Source: Kluyvera intermedia (lineage in GTDB: Bacteria > Pseudomonadota > Gammaproteobacteria > Enterobacterales > Enterobacteriaceae). From it: 64,000 nucleotides of DNA. The stretch is taken from NCBI RefSeq assembly GCF_021440345.1, contig NZ_JAKCNS010000016.1, positions 28,243-92,242 on the forward strand. Direction: 5' to 3'. The notes below the pieces were generated by a model that was given only the letters and a program-made list of their open reading frames with translations, made no database searches and was not told the DNA's origin. The position numbers and the translations under genes were made by a program. Each line of letters opens with the position of its first letter. Positions within the stretch are counted from its first letter, which is position 1. This document shows, piece by piece, positions 1 through 12,589 of this stretch.

Positions 1-633
1 ACGCCATCGTATGGCGTGCTCAGAGCAACACGTCAACGGGTATCCATTCCCGTTCATCCGATTATCCGCCCGCGCGGCGGTGACTTTTGTTACACCGACG
101 GTGAGTTTGCCGCCATGCTGGAAGACGTTCGCCAGGTTCGCTCGCTGGGCTATCCCGGTTTAGTGATTGGCGTGCTGGATCCCGACGGGCAGGTCGATAT
201 GGCGCGCATGCGGCAGATTATGGTCGCCGCAGGTCCGTTGGCGGTGACGTTCCATCGCGCGTTTGATATGTGCGCCGATCCGCGTCAAGCCATTGAACAG
301 CTTGCAGAGTTAGGCGTGGCAAGGGTGCTCACCTCGGGTCAACAGCCGTCAGCCGAAAAAGGTATTTTATTAATTCGGGAACTTATTGAGCGGAGTGATA
401 CTCCAACCATTATGGCAGGTGCGGGGGTGAGAGCGAGTAACCTTTCTCTGTTCCTGAATGCCGGTGTCAAAGAAGTGCACAGTTCAGCCGGGCAATGGGT
501 GCCCTCTGATATGCGTTATCGCAATCCCGGACTTTCAATGTCAACGGATCCTGAAGCTGATGAGTATTCGCGTTATGCCGTCGACGGTGAGGCGGTTGCC
601 GCATTGAAAGAAATCATTGAGCGTCATGTGTAG
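1..633 (+). CDS. cutC: CutC family protein, C-terminal part (5' end outside window)
   Basis: The frame is open from base 1, so the gene is cut by the window edge and about the first 35 residues are missing; an internal GTG at 16 is not the real start. CutC is a TIM-barrel protein once tied to copper tolerance; its biochemical role is unsettled. Conserved stretches visible are [43 protein letters not shown] and EVHSSAG, followed by the ending DEYSRY...IIERHV. The 3' end of the gene doubles as the template for the sRNA MicL, which could explain some of the effects once attributed to CutC. It is convergent with cmoB. Confidence 0.93.
   Translation, partial: TPSYGVLRATRQRVSIPVHPIIRPRGGDFCYTDGEFAAMLEDVRQVRSLGYPGLVIGVLDPDGQVDMARMRQIMVAAGPLAVTFHRAFDMCADPRQAIEQLAELGVARVLTSGQQPSAEKGILLIRELIERSDTPTIMAGAGVRASNLSLFLNAGVKEVHSSAGQWVPSDMRYRNPGLSMSTDPEADEYSRYAVDGEAVAALKEIIERHV
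378..406 (+). promoter_or_regulatory. Sigma-E promoter for micL inside cutC
   Basis: GGAACTT at 378-384 matches the sigma-E -35 consensus. After a 16-bp spacer, CTCCAA at 401-406 is a fair -10 element. The predicted start near 412-413 gives a transcript of about 307 nt to the cutC terminator, the length I recall for E. coli MicL. Identification is from motif and spacing only. Confidence 0.6.
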
Positions 634-719
634 CTAAAAGTTTTTACCGCGTGTCATATTCGCCCAATATGATGCTTGCTTGTACCAGGCCCCTGCCCAT
701 TAAACAGGGGCCTTTTTTT
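413..719 (+). ncRNA. micL: MicL sRNA (3' end of cutC, sigma-E dependent)
   Basis: In E. coli, MicL is transcribed from within cutC under sigma-E, processed to an approximately 80-nt 3' form (MicL-S), and represses synthesis of the outer-membrane lipoprotein Lpp with Hfq. Here the region after the cutC stop, about 640-719, contains the conserved segment CGTGTCATATTCGCCCAAT and ends in a strong terminator, and a sigma-E-like promoter lies at the right distance. The 5' end is inferred from the promoter and the 3' end from the U-tract. Confidence 0.7.
688..719 (+). terminator. Rho-independent terminator of cutC/micL
   Basis: Stem GGCCCCTG (688-695) pairs with CAGGGGCC (705-712) and is followed by seven T. 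It serves as the 3' end of both cutC mRNA and MicL, as needed for an Hfq-binding sRNA. Confidence 0.9.
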
Positions 720-769
720 ATCCGTCATATGTCAACCGGCTACGTCGGTGTACGCTGCCGGAAGAGGTA

Positions 770-2912
<2,143 letters not shown>

Positions 2913-2963
2913 ACAAACTCCCTTTCTGTTGGCAGATGGCACCCATTATCATAGGTATGAATG

Positions 2964-3782
2964 TCAGAAAAGAGAAGATTGTTGTGGAATAGAAGGTGCG
3001 TCACCTAACTCGGGCAGGGCGGTTTGCAGCGCCTGCCACAGCGAATGCACCAGCTCCGGCGCCTGGGCGATATCCGGGGTGTGCAAAAACAGGTAGGGGG
3101 TGGTGGTTTGTTGCCACTTCTGCAGTTTCTCGAGCCAGGGGGCAAACATCGCCTGATTTTGCGCCATCTCATCACTGCCGATAAACCGCACCATCGGCTG
3201 GCCGGCGGTGACGACCGCATGCACCGGCACTTTCGGCTTTTTACGCTGGGCGTCCATTACCGCCTCATTGCGGGCAATTGCTGCATGAACCGGGCGACTA
3301 TCGAGAATTACGCGGTTAACGCCGCGTTGATGCAGACCACGATTAAGCTGAAGCTCATCATCGCCTTTGGCAAAAAACTGCGGGTGGCGCACTTCAACGC
3401 CGTAATGAAACGCTTTCGGCAAGCCATCGAGAAATGCCCACAGTGCTGGGAGATCGCGTGGGCCAAAGGTCGCGGGAAGCTGCAGCCAATACTGGCCGAT
3501 TCGTTCATCAAGCGGTGACATGCGCTGGAAAAATTCCAGCGTCAGCGCGTCGCACTGGCGCAGCGCGGCCTGATGCGAAATGGTGGCCGGGAATTTAAAA
3601 CAGAAACGAAAATTATCATCGGTCTGCGCCAGCCAGCGGGAGACAATCTCTGCTTTTGGCAGCGCGTACAGCGTGGTATTGCCCTCAACACAATTGAAGT
3701 GGCGGGCATACTCTTCAAGGCCTGTGATCCCCAGCCGCGCCCATTTGGGGTGCGACCATTGCGGGAGCCCGAGATAAATCAT
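2964..3782 (-). CDS. yecE: DUF72 family protein YecE
   Basis: A 272-residue member of the DUF72 family, which has a TIM-barrel-like fold and no established activity. It begins [14 protein letters not shown] and has the typical segments [22 protein letters not shown] and VEVRHPQFF. Its start overlaps the yecD stop by 4 bp, so it is probably translationally coupled to yecD. The C-terminus ([12 protein letters not shown]) is unremarkable. Identification is by family and gene order; function is unassigned. Confidence 0.92.
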   Translation of the reverse strand: MIYLGLPQWSHPKWARLGITGLEEYARHFNCVEGNTTLYALPKAEIVSRWLAQTDDNFRFCFKFPATISHQAALRQCDALTLEFFQRMSPLDERIGQYWLQLPATFGPRDLPALWAFLDGLPKAFHYGVEVRHPQFFAKGDDELQLNRGLHQRGVNRVILDSRPVHAAIARNEAVMDAQRKKPKVPVHAVVTAGQPMVRFIGSDEMAQNQAMFAPWLEKLQKWQQTTTPYLFLHTPDIAQAPELVHSLWQALQTALPELGDAPSIPQQSSLF

Positions 3783-4345
3783 AGCGCTGCGAGGATCTCG
3801 TCGGTGCTGCGTACGCGAGCGATACGCGGGAAGATGTGCGTCATGCTGCCCTGGTGCTGCTCGGCGGAGGAGGCGCTGCAGGCATCTTCGGCGATGATCA
3901 GATTAAAGCCCAGTTCCCAGGCGTTACGGGCGGTAGATTCAACGCCGATGTTGGTGGAGATACCGCACAGAATAATGGTGTCGATGCCGCGGCGGCGCAG
4001 CTGCATTTCAAGATCGGTGCCGTAAAACGCGCCCCACTGACGCTTGGTGACTTCGATGTCGCTATCCTGTTTGCCCAGCGTAGAAGGATAGGTCCACCAG
4101 TTGTCCGGCAGCGCTTTCGCGGGTGCCGGTGCGTCAACCGGCTGTTTCAGCGCTTCGGCAAAATCAGCAGACCAGCCGACGCGAACCATCACCACCGGTG
4201 CCGAGGCGGCGCGGCATTTCTGCGCCAGGCGCGCAGCGCGGTCTACCACTTCGGTTGCCGTATGCGGGCCACCGGCAAAGGGCAGAATGCCTTCTTGCAG
4301 GTCAATCACCACCAGGGCGGTTTTGTTAGCGTCTAAATTCAGCAT
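3779..4345 (-). CDS. yecD: Isochorismatase-family cysteine hydrolase YecD
   Basis: A 188-residue cysteine hydrolase of the isochorismatase-like superfamily; the substrate is unknown. The start at 4345 ([19 protein letters not shown]) gives the E. coli length; 11 upstream residues in the same frame are ignored. The catalytic Asp is in VVIDLQEG, the Lys in [13 protein letters not shown], and the nucleophilic Cys in [18 protein letters not shown]. First gene of the leftward run ending with cmoB; divergent from aspS, with 266 bp between the two starts. Confidence 0.93.
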   Translation of the reverse strand: MLNLDANKTALVVIDLQEGILPFAGGPHTATEVVDRAARLAQKCRAASAPVVMVRVGWSADFAEALKQPVDAPAPAKALPDNWWTYPSTLGKQDSDIEVTKRQWGAFYGTDLEMQLRRRGIDTIILCGISTNIGVESTARNAWELGFNLIIAEDACSASSAEQHQGSMTHIFPRIARVRSTDEILAAL

Positions 4346-4611
4346 GGTTTTTCCTCTGTAAACGGGCTGTTGGCGCATACCTTACAATCGTCACCAGGTT
4401 ATTGAGGGGATAATTATTGTTAATTTTTGTGAGCGTAAGCAATAAGCGTTCAGCTAACAGGCGTATAAACCGCACTGGGCTTATCGTGAGCGAGAATTTC
4501 CAGTATAATAGCCCCCTTTTTTCATCCAGTAGTGACATTCAGCTAAAGCTGCGACAGTTAAGCCTGCACGGCAGGCGACAATCCGCCGACGGCTAAGTTA
4601 AGGGATATCTC

Positions 4612-6399
4612 ATGCGTACAGAATATTGCGGACAGCTTCGACAGTCCCACGTTGGGCAGCAGGTGACTCTGTGTGGTTGGGTCAACCGTCGTCGTGATCT
4701 CGGCAGCCTCATTTTTATCGACATGCGCGACCGTGAAGGCATCGTTCAGGTATTCTTCGATCCGGATCGTGCGGATGCGTTGAAGTTAGCGTCTGAACTG
4801 CGTAACGAGTTCTGCATCCAGGTGACCGGCACCGTGCGTGCGCGTGATGAAAAAAACATCAACGCGGAAATGGCAACCGGCGCGATTGAAGTTCTGGCGT
4901 CTGACCTGACCATCATCAACCGTTCAGAATCACTGCCGCTGGACTCCAACCACGTCAACACCGAAGAAGCGCGTCTGAAATACCGCTACCTCGATCTGCG
5001 TCGTCCGGAAATGGCACAGCGTCTGAAAACCCGTGCGAAAATCACCAGCTTCGTACGTCGTTTTATGGATGACCACGGTTTCCTCGATATCGAAACCCCG
5101 ATGCTGACCAAAGCGACGCCGGAAGGCGCGCGCGACTACCTCGTACCTTCCCGCGTACATAAAGGTAAATTCTACGCGCTGCCACAGTCTCCTCAGCTGT
5201 TCAAACAGCTGCTGATGATGTCTGGCTTCGACCGCTACTATCAGATAGTCAAATGCTTCCGTGACGAAGACCTGCGTGCTGACCGTCAACCTGAATTTAC
5301 CCAGATCGACGTTGAAACTTCCTTTATGACTGCACCTCAGGTGCGCGAAGTGATGGAAGCGCTGGTTCGTCAGATGTGGCAGGAAGTGAAGGGCGTGGAC
5401 CTGGGCGAATTCCCAATCATGACCTTTGCTGAAGCCGAACGCCGTTACGGTTCCGATAAACCGGATCTGCGTAACCCAATGGAACTGGTCGACGTTGCTG
5501 ACCTGCTGAAATCCGTTGAGTTCGCGGTATTCTCCGGCCCGGCAAACGATCCGAAAGGCCGCGTTGCTGCGCTGCGCGTTCCGGGCGGTGCTTCTCTGAC
5601 CCGTAAACTTATCGACGAATACGGCAACTTTGTGAAGATCTACGGCGCGAAAGGCCTGGCTTACATCAAAGTGACCGAGCGTGCGAAAGGCCTGGAAGGG
5701 ATCAACAGCCCTGTAGCCAAGTTCCTGACGGCTGATATCGTTGAAGCGATTCTTGAGCGCACCGGCGCACAAGATGGCGACATGATCTTCTTCGGTGCAG
5801 ACAACAAGAAAGTGGTTGCCGATGCGCTGGGCGCACTGCGTCTGAAGCTGGGTAAAGATCTGAACCTGACCGACGAAAACATGTGGGCGCCGCTGTGGGT
5901 TATCGACTTCCCGATGTTTGAAGAAGACGGCGAAGGCGGCCTGACCGCAATGCACCACCCGTTCACCTCACCGAAAGACATGACCGCTGATGAACTGAAA
6001 GCAGCGCCGGAAGATGCGGTGGCTAACGCTTACGATATGGTCATCAACGGCTATGAAGTGGGTGGCGGTTCTGTGCGTATCCACCGTGGCGACATGCAGC
6101 AGACCGTGTTTGGTATCCTGGGCATCAACGAACAGGAACAACGCGAGAAGTTTGGCTTCCTGCTCGACGCGCTGAAATACGGTACCCCGCCGCATGCAGG
6201 CCTGGCGTTTGGTCTGGACCGTCTGACCATGCTGCTGACCGGCACCGACAACATTCGTGATGTTATCGCCTTCCCGAAAACCACCGCGGCAGCTTGCCTG
6301 ATGACCGAAGCACCAAGCTTCGCGAATCCAGCATCTCTGGGCGAACTGGGTATTCAGGTTGTGGCGAAAGAACCAAAAGAGTCGGCGGAGAACAAGTAA
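4612..6399 (+). CDS. aspS: Aspartyl-tRNA synthetase
   Basis: Class II aminoacyl-tRNA synthetase that charges tRNA-Asp. 595 residues against about 590 in E. coli. Domains in order: N-terminal OB anticodon-binding fold (1-105, [12 protein letters not shown]), class II catalytic core with motif 2 ([20 protein letters not shown] near 215-235), the bacterial GAD insertion (about 290-420), and motif 3 ([13 protein letters not shown] near 530). The start has a GGGAT ribosome site in taagggatatctcATG. The next gene, nudB, begins 1 base after the stop. Confidence 0.98.
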   Translation: MRTEYCGQLRQSHVGQQVTLCGWVNRRRDLGSLIFIDMRDREGIVQVFFDPDRADALKLASELRNEFCIQVTGTVRARDEKNINAEMATGAIEVLASDLTIINRSESLPLDSNHVNTEEARLKYRYLDLRRPEMAQRLKTRAKITSFVRRFMDDHGFLDIETPMLTKATPEGARDYLVPSRVHKGKFYALPQSPQLFKQLLMMSGFDRYYQIVKCFRDEDLRADRQPEFTQIDVETSFMTAPQVREVMEALVRQMWQEVKGVDLGEFPIMTFAEAERRYGSDKPDLRNPMELVDVADLLKSVEFAVFSGPANDPKGRVAALRVPGGASLTRKLIDEYGNFVKIYGAKGLAYIKVTERAKGLEGINSPVAKFLTADIVEAILERTGAQDGDMIFFGADNKKVVADALGALRLKLGKDLNLTDENMWAPLWVIDFPMFEEDGEGGLTAMHHPFTSPKDMTADELKAAPEDAVANAYDMVINGYEVGGGSVRIHRGDMQQTVFGILGINEQEQREKFGFLLDALKYGTPPHAGLAFGLDRLTMLLTGTDNIRDVIAFPKTTAAACLMTEAPSFANPASLGELGIQVVAKEPKESAENK

Positions 6400-6400
6400 T

Positions 6401-6844
6401 ATGCCATTCAAGCGGCCCGTCTCTATTCTGGTAGTGATTTACGCCCAGGATAGCAAACGGGTGCTGATGTTGCAGCGACGCGACGATCCTGATTTCTGGC
6501 AGTCGGTTACCGGCAGCCTGGAAGAGGGGGAAACCGCGTCGCAGGCCGCCCTGCGCGAAGTAAAGGAAGAGGTCACTATTGACGTTGTTTCTGAGCAACT
6601 GACCTTGATGGACTGCCAGCGCACGGTGGAGTTTGAAATTTTTCAACATTTACGTCATCGCTATGCCCCCGGCATTGAGCGCAACACAGAATCCTGGTTC
6701 TGCCTTGCGCTTCCTCACGAGCAGGAAATTGTGTTCACTGAACACCTGACCTACCAATGGCTTGATGCGCCCGCTGCGGCGGCGCTCACCAAATCGTGGA
6801 GCAATCGGCAGGCGATTGAAGAATTTGTCATTAACGCTGCCTGA
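6401..6844 (+). CDS. nudB: Dihydroneopterin triphosphate diphosphatase NudB
   Basis: Nudix hydrolase that removes pyrophosphate from dihydroneopterin triphosphate, an early step of folate synthesis. The Nudix box GSLEEGETASQAALREVKEEVTI lies at about residues 36-59. The start at 6401 gives 147 residues (MPFKRPVSILVVIYA). It is only 1 base after the aspS stop and uses a GGAG within the aspS 3' end as ribosome site, so it is probably cotranscribed with aspS; yebC follows after 28 bp. Confidence 0.95.
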   Translation: MPFKRPVSILVVIYAQDSKRVLMLQRRDDPDFWQSVTGSLEEGETASQAALREVKEEVTIDVVSEQLTLMDCQRTVEFEIFQHLRHRYAPGIERNTESWFCLALPHEQEIVFTEHLTYQWLDAPAAAALTKSWSNRQAIEEFVINAA

Positions 6845-6872
6845 AAGGGCATAGTTTTTTGGAGATATTTTT

Positions 6873-7616
6873 ATGGCAGGTCATAGTAAATGGGCCAACA
6901 CCAGACATCGTAAAGCAGCGCAGGATTCTAAGCGCGGCAAAATCTTCACCAAGATCATTCGTGAGCTGGTGACGGCGGCCAAACTTGGCGGCGGCGATCC
7001 GGATGCCAACCCACGTCTGCGTGCGGCAGTAGATAAAGCGCTGTCCAACAACATGACGCGTGACACCTTGAACCGTGCGATTGCGCGTGGTGTGGGCGGT
7101 GACGAAGACACGAACATGGAAACCATCATCTATGAAGGTTATGGTCCTGGCGGCACAGCGGTGATGATCGAATGTCTGTCTGACAACCGTAACCGTACCG
7201 TTGCCGATGTGCGTCACGCATTTACCAAAACCGGTGGCAACCTCGGTACCGACGGTTCCGTTGCTTATCTGTTCAGCAAAAAAGGCATCATCTCCTTTGA
7301 ACAGGGCGATGAAGACACCATCATGGAAGCTGCGCTGGAAGCGGGTGCAGAAGACGTTGTGACCTTCGACGACGGCGCGATTGACGTCTATACCGCGTGG
7401 GAAGATATGGGCAAAGTGCGTGATGCACTGGAAGCGGCTGGTCTGAAAGCCGATGCGGCTGAAGTGTCTATGATCCCGTCTACCAAAGCGGACATGGATG
7501 CAGAGACTGCACCGAAGCTGCTGCGCCTTATCGACATGCTGGAAGACTGTGATGACGTGCAGGAAGTCTACCACAACGGCGAAATCTCTGACGAAGTTGC
7601 TGCTACCTTAGAATAA
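6873..7616 (+). CDS. yebC: YebC/PmpR family protein (TACO1 family)
   Basis: A 247-residue member of the YebC/TACO1 family. Members have been described as transcription regulators and, more recently, as ribosome-associated factors that help translate difficult proline stretches. The start [18 protein letters not shown] is the family hallmark, and [15 protein letters not shown] and [12 protein letters not shown] follow. It lies in the aspS-nudB-yebC-ruvC run with a clear SD (TTGGAG 12 bases upstream). The role here is inferred from the family only. Confidence 0.96.
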   Translation: MAGHSKWANTRHRKAAQDSKRGKIFTKIIRELVTAAKLGGGDPDANPRLRAAVDKALSNNMTRDTLNRAIARGVGGDEDTNMETIIYEGYGPGGTAVMIECLSDNRNRTVADVRHAFTKTGGNLGTDGSVAYLFSKKGIISFEQGDEDTIMEAALEAGAEDVVTFDDGAIDVYTAWEDMGKVRDALEAAGLKADAAEVSMIPSTKADMDAETAPKLLRLIDMLEDCDDVQEVYHNGEISDEVAATLE

Positions 7617-7650
7617 TGCGGCTGAGCCCTAACATAACAGGAGATGTGTG

Positions 7651-8172
7651 ATGTCTATTATTCTCGGCATTGACCCGGGATCGCGCATCACCGGTTATGG
7701 CGTTATTCGTCAGGTTGGCCGCCAGCTAACCTACCTTGGCAGCGGATGTATTCGTACCAAGGTGGATGATTTACCGTCGCGCCTGAAGTTGATTTATGCG
7801 GGCGTGACGGAAATTATCACCCAGTTCCAGCCGGATTATTTTGCCATTGAGCAGGTCTTTATGGCCAAAAACGCCGATTCGGCGCTCAAGCTGGGGCAGG
7901 CGCGCGGCGTTGCTATTGTGGCCGCCACCAATCAGGATCTTCCCGTATTCGAATATGCCGCCCGGCAGGTCAAACAGACCGTCGTCGGGATTGGTAGCGC
8001 CGAAAAAAGCCAGGTTCAGCATATGGTGCGCACGCTGTTAAAGCTGCCCGCCAATCCGCAGGCGGACGCCGCCGATGCGCTAGCCATCGCCATTACCCAC
8101 TGCCACGTCAGCCAGAATGCCATGCAAATGAGCGATACGCGGTTGAATTTAGCGCGCGGGCGATTACGATAA
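7651..8172 (+). CDS. ruvC: Holliday junction resolvase RuvC
   Basis: RuvC cuts four-way DNA junctions moved by RuvAB. 173 residues, the exact E. coli length when the ATG at 7651 is used; a GTG sits one codon earlier. Catalytic acids are visible: Asp in LGIDPGSR (near 7), Glu in AIEQVF (near 66) and two Asp in [11 protein letters not shown] (near 138-141). It is followed by a hairpin that also looks like the LexA operator of ruvAB. The E. coli gene yebB between ruvC and ruvA is absent. Confidence 0.98.
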   Translation: MSIILGIDPGSRITGYGVIRQVGRQLTYLGSGCIRTKVDDLPSRLKLIYAGVTEIITQFQPDYFAIEQVFMAKNADSALKLGQARGVAIVAATNQDLPVFEYAARQVKQTVVGIGSAEKSQVQHMVRTLLKLPANPQADAADALAIAITHCHVSQNAMQMSDTRLNLARGRLR

Positions 8173-8182
8173 TGACAAATCA

Positions 8183-8207
8183 GGCTGGATAAACATCCAG
8201 CCTTTTT
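8183..8207 (+). promoter_or_regulatory. LexA-type operator of ruvAB overlapping the ruvC terminator
   Basis: CTGG-N8-CCAG (8185-8200) is a variant SOS box of the kind found in front of E. coli ruvAB. The same palindrome, extended to GGCTGG...CCAGCC and followed by seven T, also has the form of a Rho-independent terminator for ruvC. It lies 54 bp before the ruvA start. Confidence 0.7.
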
Positions 8208-8253
8208 TTATGATAGCGCATTACCTTTTTAGCCCTTAACGCAGGAGCGTCAT

Positions 8254-8865
8254 GTGATAGGCAGACTCAGAGGCATCATTCTCGAAAAACAACCCCCGCT
8301 GGTTCTTCTGGAAACGGGCGGGGTAGGCTATGAAGTGCATATGCCGATGACCTGTTTTTACGAGCTGCCGGAAGCTGGGCAGGAGGCAATTGTTTTCACC
8401 CACTTCGTGGTGCGTGAAGACGCGCAGCTGCTGTACGGTTTTAACAACAAGCAGGAACGCACTCTGTTTAAAGAGCTGATTAAAACCAACGGCGTGGGGC
8501 CGAAGCTGGCGCTGGCGATCCTCTCCGGTATGTCGGCGCAGCAGTTCGTTAATGCGGTAGAGCGCGAAGAACTCGGCGCGCTGGTGAAATTGCCGGGTAT
8601 CGGTAAGAAAACCGCTGAGCGTCTGATCGTTGAGATGAAAGACCGCTTCAAAGGCCTGCACGGCGATCTCTTTACTCCAGCCGCCGATCTGGTGCTGACC
8701 TCTCCGGCGGGGCCGGATAGCGATGATGCCGAGCAGGAAGCGGTTGCTGCGCTGGTGGCGCTGGGCTATAAACCTCAGGAAGCCAGCCGTATGGTCAGCA
8801 AGATTGCCCGTCCGGATGCCAGCAGCGAAACATTGATCCGCGAAGCGCTGCGCGCGGCGCTATGA
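8254..8865 (+). CDS. ruvA: Holliday junction branch migration protein RuvA
   Basis: RuvA tetramers bind the four-way junction and load RuvB. 203 residues, as in E. coli. The start is GTG at 8254, preceded by GCAGGAG; the nearby ATG is out of frame. Domains: N-terminal OB fold (1-64, [15 protein letters not shown]), two helix-hairpin-helix motifs ([15 protein letters not shown] and [15 protein letters not shown]), a flexible acidic linker, and the C-terminal RuvB-binding domain (about 155-203). ruvB follows after 8 bp. SOS control through the upstream LexA-type site is likely. Confidence 0.98.
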   Translation: MIGRLRGIILEKQPPLVLLETGGVGYEVHMPMTCFYELPEAGQEAIVFTHFVVREDAQLLYGFNNKQERTLFKELIKTNGVGPKLALAILSGMSAQQFVNAVEREELGALVKLPGIGKKTAERLIVEMKDRFKGLHGDLFTPAADLVLTSPAGPDSDDAEQEAVAALVALGYKPQEASRMVSKIARPDASSETLIREALRAAL

Positions 8866-8870
8866 GGTAA

Positions 8871-9884
<1,014 letters not shown>

Positions 9885-9891
9885 GCATAGT

Positions 9892-9990
9892 GTCGGATGA
9901 CGCTGCTGACGCATCTTATCCGACCTACAGTTTACACCGCCGCGCCTGCTTATCACCGCCCGTAGGTCGGGCAAACGTAGCGCACCCGAC
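9892..9990. repeat. REP/BIME-type palindromic repeats
   Basis: Two REP-like units face each other between ruvB and znuB. The first, 9892-9928, starts GTCGGATGACGC and ends TTATCCGACCTAC; the second, 9962-9990, is GTAGGTCGGG...CGCACCCGAC. They share the GTCGGAT/CGACCTAC ends of enterobacterial REP units in opposite orientation, the layout of a BIME between convergent genes. It may also help 3'-end formation. Confidence 0.75.
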
Positions 9991-10002
9991 GATACGGTGT
10001 AT

Positions 10003-10788
10003 TCAGTTCGCCTGTTTTTTCATCATACTGAAAATAAACAGCAGCGCGGCGCACAGAACGACTGAAGGGCCCGCAGGCGTGTCGTAGAACGCTGAGAAGG
10101 TCAGCCCGCCGGTGACGGCAATCATCCCCATTCCTACCGCTATTCCCGCCATCTGTTCCGGCGTACGCGCAAAACGACGCGCCGTTGCCGCCGGGATAAT
10201 CAGCAACGAAGTAATAATCAACGCTCCAACAAACTTCATCGCCACGCCGATGGTGAGTGCGGTCACGAGCATCAGCAGCAGCTTCACGCGCTGAAGCTTC
10301 ACGCCGTCCACAAATGCCAAATCCGGACTAATGGTCATCGACAGCAGATTACGCCATTGCCAGAAAAGAATCGCCAGCACCACCACTACGCCGAGCGCAA
10401 TGGAAATAAGGTCCTGTGGCGTCACGGCGAGCAGATCGCCAAACAGATAGGCCATCAGGTCAACCCGGACGTTTGACATCAGACTGACCACGACCAGACC
10501 CAGCGACAGCGCACTGTGCGCCATAATCCCCAGCAGGGTATCAATCGCCAGGTGAGGGCGTTTTTCCAGCCATACCAGCCCGGCTGCCAGCAGCAGCGTG
10601 ACCGCGATGACCGCATAGAAAGGATTGACATCCAGCAGTAGGCCGAAGGCCACCCCCAATAACGACGCATGGGCGAGGGTATCGCCGAAATAGGACATTC
10701 GACGCCAGACCACAAACGAGCCCAGCGGGCCGGCAGCACACGCCAGCATCATTCCGGCAAGCCAGCCGGGAAGTAAAATTTCAATCAT
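10003..10788 (-). CDS. znuB: Zinc ABC transporter permease ZnuB
   Basis: Inner-membrane permease of the high-affinity zinc importer ZnuABC. 261 residues with about eight hydrophobic segments spread over the whole length, and the ABC-3 family motif [14 protein letters not shown] near residue 35. The start overlaps the znuC stop by 4 bp, so the two are coupled. It ends in FSMMKKQAN. Expected to be under Zur control from the shared znuA/znuC intergenic region. Confidence 0.97.
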   Translation of the reverse strand: MIEILLPGWLAGMMLACAAGPLGSFVVWRRMSYFGDTLAHASLLGVAFGLLLDVNPFYAVIAVTLLLAAGLVWLEKRPHLAIDTLLGIMAHSALSLGLVVVSLMSNVRVDLMAYLFGDLLAVTPQDLISIALGVVVVLAILFWQWRNLLSMTISPDLAFVDGVKLQRVKLLLMLVTALTIGVAMKFVGALIITSLLIIPAATARRFARTPEQMAGIAVGMGMIAVTGGLTFSAFYDTPAGPSVVLCAALLFIFSMMKKQAN

Positions 10789-11540
10789 GACTGCCCATTT
10801 CCCCGACGCAAAATAATACGGCCCTGTAAATCATGGCGATGGTTATGCTGATGGCGATAAATCCCCAGCTGTTCGGCACCGCGTGGACCAAACATCGAGA
10901 TAAATTCCGGATGCATCGAAACCACATCCGGCGTGCCGGAGCAGCAGATATGGTGATTTAGACATAGAACCTCATCCGTTTTAGCCATCACCAGATGCAG
11001 GTCATGAGACACCATCAGCACCGCGCAGTTGAGCTCCTGACGCAGTTGGTTAATGAGGTCATACAGCGCAACCTGGCCGTTAACGTCAACGCCCTGGGTC
11101 GGTTCATCAAGAACCAGTAACTGCGGTTTATTCAGCAACGCACGCGCCAGCAGCACACGCTGGGTTTCACCACCAGAGAGCTTCTGCATTGGTGCATCCT
11201 GAAGATGGGCGGCCTGAACGCGCATCAGCGCAGGGAGGATATCCTCTTTACGCGTTGCGGGATGTAAACGTAAAAAACGCTTGACGGTCAGCGGCAATGT
11301 CGCGTCCAGGTGTAATTTTTGCGGTACGTAGCCAATGCGTAGCTGTTTATCGCGGATGACAACGCCTTCGCTGGGTGCTACCAGGCCGAGGACCACGCGC
11401 ACCAGCGTCGATTTGCCGGCACCATTAGGACCAAGCAGCGTCAGAATGCGGCCTGGCTTGAGATTCAGCGAGATGTCAGAGAGCACCCGGCGTTGGCCGA
11501 AGGTGACTGCAACATTTTCCAGAGATACAAGATTTGTCAT
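10785..11540 (-). CDS. znuC: Zinc ABC transporter ATP-binding protein ZnuC
   Basis: ATPase of ZnuABC. The start at 11540 ([15 protein letters not shown]) gives 251 residues, the E. coli length. Walker [12 protein letters not shown], signature LSGGETQR, Walker [11 protein letters not shown] and the switch His in MVSHDLH are present. The C-terminal tail is histidine-rich ([10 protein letters not shown]), which may bind zinc, as in other ZnuC proteins. Divergent from znuA, with the Zur site between them. Confidence 0.97.
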   Translation of the reverse strand: MTNLVSLENVAVTFGQRRVLSDISLNLKPGRILTLLGPNGAGKSTLVRVVLGLVAPSEGVVIRDKQLRIGYVPQKLHLDATLPLTVKRFLRLHPATRKEDILPALMRVQAAHLQDAPMQKLSGGETQRVLLARALLNKPQLLVLDEPTQGVDVNGQVALYDLINQLRQELNCAVLMVSHDLHLVMAKTDEVLCLNHHICCSGTPDVVSMHPEFISMFGPRGAEQLGIYRHQHNHRHDLQGRIILRRGNGQS

Positions 11541-11564
11541 AGCAATTAGGGGTTGCACAAGATA

Positions 11565-11588
11565 GTGAATGTTATAATATCACACATC
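11565..11588. promoter_or_regulatory. Zur operator between znuC and znuA
   Basis: The sequence GTGAATGTTATAATATCACACATC resembles the Zur box, an AT-rich palindrome around TGTTATAATATCACA. It sits in the 77-bp gap between the divergent znuC and znuA starts, as in E. coli, where zinc-loaded Zur represses both directions. Confidence 0.7.
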
Positions 11589-11617
11589 TCTTATTCATTT
11601 CGATTATCAGACGCATA

Positions 11618-12577
11618 ATGTTACAGAAAAATACGCTTCTTTTCGCAGCTTTATCCGCTGCACTTTGGGGAACGGCAGCACAGAGTGCTGATGCCGCCGT
11701 TGTGACGTCGCTCAAGCCGTTGGGATTCATCGCTGCCGCGATTGCTGACGGGGTAACAGAGACCCAGGTATTGCTGCCTGACGGTGCCTCTGAACATGAT
11801 TATTCATTGCGTCAATCTGATGCAAAACGCTTACAGAACGCGGACTTAGTGGTTTGGATTGGTCCAGAAATGGAAGCGTTCATGGACAAGTCAACGCAAA
11901 GCATTCCTGATGCGAAAAAAGTGACTATCGCCCAGCTTGACGGGGTGAAACCGTTACTCATGAAGGGGGCTGATGATGACGATGACGATCACGGTGCCGA
12001 GGGTGGACATGACCATGCCCACGCGGAAAAAGGTGACGAGCATCACCATCACGGCGATTACAACATGCATTTGTGGCTTTCCCCAGAGATAGCGCGGCTG
12101 TCAGCGGTTGCAATCCATGACAAATTAGTGGAACTTATGCCCCAGAGTCGAGCCCGGCTTGACGCCAACCTGAAGGATTTTGAGGCCAATCTGGCCACGA
12201 CCGATAAACAGGTTGCGAACGAGCTGGCATCGGTGAAAGGAAAAGGGTATTTCGTTTTTCATGACGCCTATGGTTACTACGAAAAACACTACGGTTTGAC
12301 CCCACTTGGGCACTTTACCGTGAACCCTGAGATCCAACCCGGTGCGCAGCGTTTACATCAAATAAGAACACAGTTGGTTGAGCAAAAAGCAACCTGCGTT
12401 TTTGCTGAGCCACAATTCAGGCCCGCTGTCGTTGAATCTGTCGCGCGGGGAACCACCGTCCGCATGGGAACGTTGGATCCTCTCGGCACCAATATACAGC
12501 TGAGTAAAGAGAGCTATCCGGCGTTTCTGACTCAACTGGCGACCCAGTATGCGAGCTGCCTGAAAGGAGATAAGTAA
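11618..12577 (+). CDS. znuA: Periplasmic zinc-binding protein ZnuA
   Basis: Substrate-binding protein of ZnuABC. 319 residues, with a signal peptide of about 26 residues ([22 protein letters not shown]). Zinc ligands are recognisable: Glu/His in GASEHDYSL, His in NMHLWLSPE and His in [11 protein letters not shown]. Between them is the mobile charged loop typical of ZnuA, here at about residues 122-150 with a run of six Asp, HDHAHAEK and HHHHGDYN. The start follows the Zur site directly. mepM begins 12 bp downstream, so cotranscription is possible. Confidence 0.97.
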   Translation: MLQKNTLLFAALSAALWGTAAQSADAAVVTSLKPLGFIAAAIADGVTETQVLLPDGASEHDYSLRQSDAKRLQNADLVVWIGPEMEAFMDKSTQSIPDAKKVTIAQLDGVKPLLMKGADDDDDDHGAEGGHDHAHAEKGDEHHHHGDYNMHLWLSPEIARLSAVAIHDKLVELMPQSRARLDANLKDFEANLATTDKQVANELASVKGKGYFVFHDAYGYYEKHYGLTPLGHFTVNPEIQPGAQRLHQIRTQLVEQKATCVFAEPQFRPAVVESVARGTTVRMGTLDPLGTNIQLSKESYPAFLTQLATQYASCLKGDK

Positions 12578-12589
12578 GGAAGTGAATAC

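Noticed and set aside
720..769. GC-rich patch between cutC and cmoB as a REP element
   Set aside because: Only scattered CCGG matches are seen; the diagnostic REP ends are not both present.
4930..5958. 342-codon open frame antisense to aspS
   Set aside because: Shadow of the biased third positions in aspS. Composition is rich in His, Gln and Phe, with no domain and no ribosome site.
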